In this document: piece by piece, positions 57,801-64,000 of the stretch
How the letters are laid out: each line of letters begins with the position of its first letter
Position numbering within the stretch: the stretch's first letter is position 1
Assembly: GCF_028389875.1 (NCBI RefSeq)
Contig: NC_084671.1
Coordinates: forward strand, 1,062,501 to 1,126,500
DNA from: Rhea pennata
Taxonomy: Eukaryota > Chordata > Aves > Rheiformes > Rheidae
Direction of reading: 5' to 3'
DNA length: 64,000 bases
Program-made: the position numbers and the translations under genes
Notes under the pieces: model-generated
Told to the model about the DNA's origin: nothing
Database searches by the model: none
Seen by the model: only the letters and a program-made list of their open reading frames with translations

Positions 57801-60800
57801 AATATTTTTAAAATGTAAAATTAAGCACATGCTAAACTGATCTCTAGGATTTAATGGCATTGCATCTTTCCTGAAGAACATGCATATGTTTTGTCTTTTA
57901 GGTTTGCCTGTTCTTTTTTGTGGACAACCACATGAAATTTGAAAGTGATCTTCAATAGTCACTTGTTCTGCGACTGTTCTGAATACTCAATTTTGTAATA
58001 ATAGTGTTTTTTCATGATGTTATGACAGATGTACTGCGTGTGCATGCTGCTGTCAGTGTCCTGGTTCAGGCTGTCTCCTGTAGGACAATCCGCTGCCTAC
58101 CTAGTCCAGGATTTAGAGAATTGCAGCTGAGTGTAAAAGGTCTTCTCTTTTTGCCTCTCCCATCTGAGAACATGTGGGATAGGAAGGGAGAGCTAGCTGG
58201 CAGGTTTCAAAGGACATGTGGGGTGGTAACAGGAGATGACTGGCTTCTGCTGCTTCCTGCCTGCTTCTATCCTATGACAAAAATTAGTCCTTTAGTTTTC
58301 TCTTTTACTCAATTCCTTAAAGAAGAATTTATTTATTGCCTCTCTTTGCTCTTGGGAAGGCGTCAAGAAATGAGGAGGGCCTGGTCCAGGATGCTGCAAC
58401 TTCCCAATGCTATGAGGTGGGTACTTAGATAACGCTGGCAAATTTGGTACCGTCCGTTCCAAGATACGGTGGCCAGCTAGTATTTAAACTGCATGAGTAA
58501 GAAGGCCTAATCCAATGCATTCCTCTGTTCTCTGAGCTGAATTTTCAAGTGTCTAAACGTACCTTCATTTTTTTCTTCAGTGGGAAATACTGCATCATCT
58601 TGAAATAACTGGGTTAATACAGAATTTTTGTTTTATATAGTTGTTTTCCCCCGTTCTATTGGGAGTTTGATTTGTTGTTTTTAATATTGTTGATGCTTGT
58701 TCATGCTCATTATTCACACCCCTTAGGAAAACTTTTATCCATGTAGCATTATCTATTGTGACCTGATGTTCAGGAAAGCACAGGTACTGCACACTGGCTG
58801 ACTGAAAGGCTTGGGCAGTTAGAGTAACACATGGTTTAGATACTGATGTTTCATTATGGAACTTTAGGACACGAGCTCTAAATGAGATACCCGCTACCAA
58901 AACCTACTCTGACCTTCCAGTATCTTTTTTAGTTTATGTTTAACTGCATCCTTGGTGTGGAAAGAATAAAAAGAATATGGAAAGAACTTTTACCTCTGCT
59001 GCTCAGATGGTGTTGAGCCAGGCTTACGTGCACAAAGATTTATTTGCAGTGTCCATAGCTGATGACATACATTGACCCCACGGGTAAAAGTTCCTTTTGG
59101 TGAAAATAAAAAAAATGAGATGGATAAGAAGGAAAATTTTCTCAGTGGCCAAGCAGGAAGGGACATGACTTGGGGTGTTTTCAGTTCAGCATCCTCTTTG
59201 GCTGTTCTCACCTATACTTCAGAGCCCACTCTCTCATCTGTAGGTGCTGTGCAGAAGCTTGCCAGGCTCAGCCTGCAGAGCTGCTGAGCTCAGTGGTAAA
59301 TTCATCTCGCATCCCCAGGGTGCCAGCCACAATGCCTCATGGAATTGTAGAGACAGCAGTGATGTCTGTTGTCTTACTTCTGATATTTTAGATTTGTACA
59401 CCCTAAAACTGCTGCACTGCAGCTCCTTACGCTGCCTTGGTGGAATAAGCAACCATCACAATTGGAGCAGTCTTGGTAAATGGCCATGACTAGTCAGAGC
59501 GAGTAACGAGGTTATGTCCTAAGTGCTCTCCTCTGCAGCTGCTCTGTGCTCTCTTGAAAGCATGCAAGTTAGATGAAGCCTGCTCTTTTTTTACAGCTGA
59601 TACCAGGCACTACATAAGCTCCTGAACTATGTCAGAATTGGAGGAAGAACAAAGGTGCCCTGAACTTGCCTTTTCCTTCCTACCCTTTTGCCCTTTCTGC
59701 ATTCAGAAAAGAATGAATTTTCTGAACCTTGAAGTTTGTGGGTTGCTGTGCTGCTGAGGCGTATGTTCCGCATACATGAAAACATATGTGTTCTTAAAAA
59801 AAAAAGGCAGTTCTGTACTTCAGAAAGCAAGAGCTCCTTGTTGCTTTGACATGAATACTACTTCGTGCAATAGAAACTTTAAAAAGAAAAGCATTCACTC
59901 CTTTGAATTGTCTTACCTTCCACTCTTCCACCCTCAAAGAAAATTGAAAATATTTGTCTCCAAAGGTTAGAGGTAAAGCCTATGATTTGACTGCTCTCAA
60001 AATTAAATCAATTTGCAACTGTTACAATTTTGTTCCTTTGATATTTGATCACTTTCAAATCAGTCTTTTTAAAAGATTAAACACTTGCTTCAAAACCATC
60101 TTTTGTGATGATTCGTTACAGCACTCATAAAATTAAAAAGGGTGGATCCAGTGGTACGTTGAAAATGTTGAAGTGTTTCCCTTTTGCATTTTGGAATTGT
60201 AACACAGGCAAAAACTGTATTTAGCTTCTGTTTTGCAAAGGGGGTAGTAGGTTTTTTAGTTTTTTGGGTTTTTTTGTCTGATCATTATCTCTGCAAAAAA
60301 AGGACTTTCAGGAGAGGTTCAATCTGAAAACAGTGATGGTAGGACTTGGAGAGGATTATGATAATTTATTTCAATTACCAATGCAAAATAGGTTATGTAT
60401 ATTTTGTGCTTCACCATCTTGTGAAAAATCTAACATTGAAAGTTGCATACAAATTGTAGTATAATCAGATTTTGATTTATGCGTAGTCTCTTGGGAATAT
60501 TATACTCCAGTCTCTTGTTTCATTGCCTCTACAGTTGCAGTGATTGTTAGCGGTTTAGTGTTCCTCTGATGCTGGGTTTCATGTGAGCCTTGTCAGGCTG
60601 GAGTGAAATAAACTCTGGCCGATTGATGGGACACTGCTTCTGCCACTGCATCTTTGCGAGGCCACATAGAGTGGGTGGAGGAAAAAGAGAGCAAACTAAT
60701 TCCTGATGTGACTTGGACCTACAATAGGAATTAATTCTGGAATTGTGGTGCGCTCTCTTCTTCCTCTCTTCTGAGTGAATATTATCCTTCCCTGCATCTT

Positions 60801-63800
60801 GTAAGTATAATTCAACTCAGTGTGAGGAAACTAAGCCAGGAGATGAGTAAGTAGAAGTGGCCTACATGGGGAGGCAATACTGTCCCGTATAGCCTGCAGG
60901 TAAGCGCAATGGCTTTGGTCCTATTTCAAGTGTGGATTTAGAATTTAGAACACATCATGGATTTATAACTGGCAGCTATATATCTAACTGAATATTTGGG
61001 GGCAAAAAAAAAAAAAATCAAACTCATATCTTATCCACTTAGACTAGATAGCCTTGATAGCAAGGGCCATTAGTTTTGTTAAGGTATTTTGATCTGGTGC
61101 ATGTGTAATTATCCAATGTAGAATAAAATAACTTCATCAGCCGGCATGAAGGGAGCCACTCCTCCAGAGCAACCTGCCACCGGGCAGTCAGAGCGCTTTC
61201 TGGAGAGGCAGTTGTAGCCTCACAGCATGCTCATCTCTCCAGCAAGTGTTGCGCACACTGGGCTTTGCATAGAGGTGAGTTTAGCTTGTTTCCAGCAGAC
61301 ACTTGTTCATTGAAAAGTAGAGCTTTGTTTCAGTAGTACCTAGCAAGAAAATGCAGCTTAGAGATGTGGTCCAACTAACTCATCTTCACTTTTTCTTTTG
61401 ACCAGGGTGTATAGATATATTTCTTTGTTCCAGAAAGTGGCCAGAAGTGACTGTTCTTCATACATTGCCTAGATGATTATGTTGAAGCTGAGGACTCAGG
61501 GAAGGACATGAATACTCAGCCCCATAGTGTAGTGGGTATAGGCCTACGTGGTTCATCATGTAGCACACTAGAATTCTGTGGAAAAATGCACTATTATTTC
61601 AGAGTCAAATCTTTAAGTAATGGGACTTTTTTTTTTTCTTTTTTAAGCAGTACAGATAGTTAAACATTTAAACAATCTGTCTGTGTGTAGGGAGGAGTCT
61701 CCATTACTTAAAATGTTTAATTTAAAGAAGGATAACTTTCTGGAAGGCAGCTTGAAGCTCAGTGAAATGATTTTGTCTGCATTACACAGGGTGACAAAAC
61801 CTCCACTGTGCTGTGTTGTAAAGTGGTAGCCCATCTTTCTGTTTTGTTTAGGCGTCTCTCTTAAGATGCTGTGCTCATTTGTCTTTTCTCTTTAGTAGAT
61901 GATTATTTCTGCTTCCTTAATATCTGTGGAAGAAGAATGTTTGGAATCTGAAAGTCTCAGCACAGTTCATTCGTGTTTTGAACTTCTAGTGTGATCTGCC
62001 TCACCACTTTCCTTTCACACATATACTTCTGCTTTCTGCTATTCTATCTTAATAATGAACTAAGTTACTGAACTTCTATTTGGAGGAACTTAAAAGGAAA
62101 GAAGATATTACTGTGTCCAAACCTACTGAGTGAATACTCTGTTTACCTGCAGCTTACGTCAGTTATTGCACCCCGCTCCCCCAAAATTAGTTGCTGCAGA
62201 ACAGATCCCTCTGCATTGTAAGGTACCATCAATAGCTGAGGGCAGAGAGTTATCCTGTTATTTGGCATAATGGAAAATACACTGAACGTTGCAGCACTAA
62301 ATGATTAGATCAAGAACTTTAAACGAATGTTATAAATAACCTATGATTGTAAATTTAAATTATTCCAGTTGCTGCTAATTTCACTGAGCATAGAATAGGA
62401 GCCACATGACAAGTTCTGTCTTGATTTTTTTTTTTAAAAAAAAAAGGTAATTAAGTGAATTTCAATTATTTTGAGCATGGCATGTTACATATTCTTTGTA
62501 GTTATTTCTAATTATTTGAGAGACTTTTCATGATATCTGAGATGGTGGAAATGATGCTACGGCTCCATATTCATGATTAATTTCTTTGTAGAAGCATATA
62601 TCCCAGAAGGGTACACTTTGAGTTGCAAGTTCATGGCGTCTTCTGGCTTTGCATTTTTCAGCAGGCCCCACATCTTAATTGGAGGTGTATACATCTTAAT
62701 TCAGCAGTGCTGTCTGTAAAACTATCATAAAACCGCTGTGCCAAGAGGTGTGAAAAGTTAGCAGTTCTTTATGCAAGCTGTAATGGAAAGCAGATCCAAG
62801 CTCCCAGGCAAACCTAGCCAGCATGTAGTGTAGGAAGTTCCTGTAGGAGCCCAGAGCACACTCGCTCCTCCTCTTGGCACCCGGCGATCATGTCACACTG
62901 CACAAAATACAAAACTGTCGAGGTCTTGTGCGAGGAAATGGAGATCGCGTGGCCCGAGAGGACTAAATGGTTTTTAGAGAAATCTCAGAGAGCAAGGTCA
63001 AACTTTAAGTGACTTGTGTAAACTGCAGCCCCTTGTTCTTTGCTGTGAACACCTGCATTTTCACACATGCAAAATGAGTAAGTGGATAAAGGAAGGGTGT
63101 TTACGTGGAACAGCTGCAGTCGGAAGTTTTGCAGCTGCTTAATTCAAACTTGAAAACTAGAGTAATATCTTTGTAAAAGAAAATCATTGTGTATATTACA
63201 TCTTTTTCTCAGGCATACTAATTTCCTAGTATGTTTTAGGAGTTTGCATTTATGTTTCTCCATAACAGGGTAAAACAAAAATGGCTGGTATTTCAAAAAC
63301 TCCTTCCAAATAAGCTGTGGCTATTGGCAAATAGTCTTGGGTGCAGTGGGAAATACTCAAGAAAAATGTACTTGATGCTTTCACAGGTGAAAAGTGCTAT
63401 TTTATTCCAGGTGATTAAAGAGGCTTGTCTTGTTGACAGTGCTGATTTTTATTAGCCACGCTTTTGGGAATATTTCAAATTAAATTGAAATACTAATTAT
63501 TTTAAATTAAGTTGAAACAACTAGTGCTTCTGTTTAATGTATGCAGCGTTCAGATGTCCCTTGGCTGTGAGATTTTTTCCAGGATCGCAAGAATCCTGAA
63601 AAGGGTTAACGTTTCTATAAAGACAAAGATTCATGCTGTTTTTCCACAAGGACAATGAACATGAAGTCAAAAGGCTTCTACTTAAATTGTCGTAGCTTAT
63701 ATAATCAGCTAGTTACAGAGTACATTAACTTCATTCCTTGTTACCATTTGTCATTTAGCCTGCTATTATGAGCATAGCTGATGCTTGCTGTTGCTTATCA

Positions 63801-64000
63801 GCTATTACATGCTTACATGTTTCAGTAATACAAACAAGGCACATTTATTTTAAGGAAAAAACACCCCTTAGTTTTTATTTCTTAAAACAAGTTTTTCATA
63901 ATTGCTGTTTATATGGATGTTCATTGGTCAATATATGTATGAAGCTGGTTATCTGCGAAGGTGATTATTTTTTGTGGGGAATGTAATGAAAATGCTAATT
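51811..64000. other. AT-rich gene desert downstream of RAP2B
   Basis: About 12 kb of AT-rich DNA with no gene I can support, no CpG island and no recognised CR1. Notable bits are a perfect 17-bp-arm inverted repeat (56375-56411), A-runs (for example 52957-52973) and a T10A10 palindrome at 62425-62444. Short ORFs are at chance level. Confidence 0.5.
56375..56411. repeat. Perfect inverted repeat, 17-bp arms, 3-nt loop
   Basis: The arm agatacatgaagtatat (56375-56391) is fully complementary to 56395-56411, around the loop GGC. All 17 pairs were checked by eye. It is too short for a pre-miRNA. It could be a relic of a small inverted-repeat element or a fold-back replication event. Confidence 0.95.

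Noticed and set aside
62425-62444. T10A10 palindrome as a functional hairpin
   Set aside because: Similar T-run/A-run junctions occur near 34700 and 41195. Homopolymer-driven symmetry is weak evidence.

Overview
This is vertebrate, almost certainly avian, nuclear DNA. The only recognisable interspersed repeats are CR1-type non-LTR retrotransposons. There are no Alu, L1 or B-type elements, and very GC-rich CpG blocks alternate sharply with AT-rich DNA. Two complete protein-coding genes are present, both on the + strand: P2RY1 (CDS 16696-17787, a P2Y1 ADP-receptor GPCR of 363 aa) and RAP2B (CDS 47407-47958, a RAS-family small GTPase of 183 aa). The order P2RY1-RAP2B on one strand matches the conserved vertebrate block MBNL1-P2RY1-RAP2B. 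The first ~1.15 kb, with several AATAAA signals, is therefore best read as the 3' end of an upstream + strand gene, MBNL1 by synteny; that part is inference. The P2RY1 N-terminus differs from the chicken protein as I remember it, so the bird is probably not chicken.

Layout: 1-1.16 kb, candidate 3'UTR of the upstream gene. 1.2-14.4 kb, intergenic DNA with at least eight CpG-dense blocks and no credible gene, two tandem arrays (7954-8706 and 13185-13630) and one 5'-truncated CR1 (about 10094-11098, minus). 14.5-16.6 kb, the P2RY1 CpG island, with a probable non-coding first exon, a short intron and a uORF. 16.7-19.6 kb, the P2RY1 coding exon and probable 3'UTR. 19.6-46.5 kb, intergenic DNA with more CpG blocks, a 10-bp-register tandem array (24756-25239), a 12-bp array and CR1 fragments at 35.9, 38.3 and 39.2 kb. 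46.6-48.1 kb, the RAP2B CpG island with three CCAAT boxes and the single coding exon. 48-52 kb, probable long RAP2B 3'UTR. 52-64 kb, AT-rich DNA with no recognised repeat family and no gene I can support.

The genes have separate roles. P2Y1 is a Gq-coupled ADP receptor at the plasma membrane; RAP2B is a prenylated membrane GTPase. Both act in platelet and adhesion signalling, but their adjacency is ancestral synteny and not evidence of co-function. The most notable non-genic features are: three tandem arrays with perfect or near-perfect higher-order duplications (244, 128 and about 90 bp); a perfect 17-bp-arm inverted repeat at 56375-56411; the spliced-leader/uORF arrangement at P2RY1; and the regularly spaced CCAAT array at RAP2B. 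I found no tRNA, rRNA, CRISPR array or viral gene.
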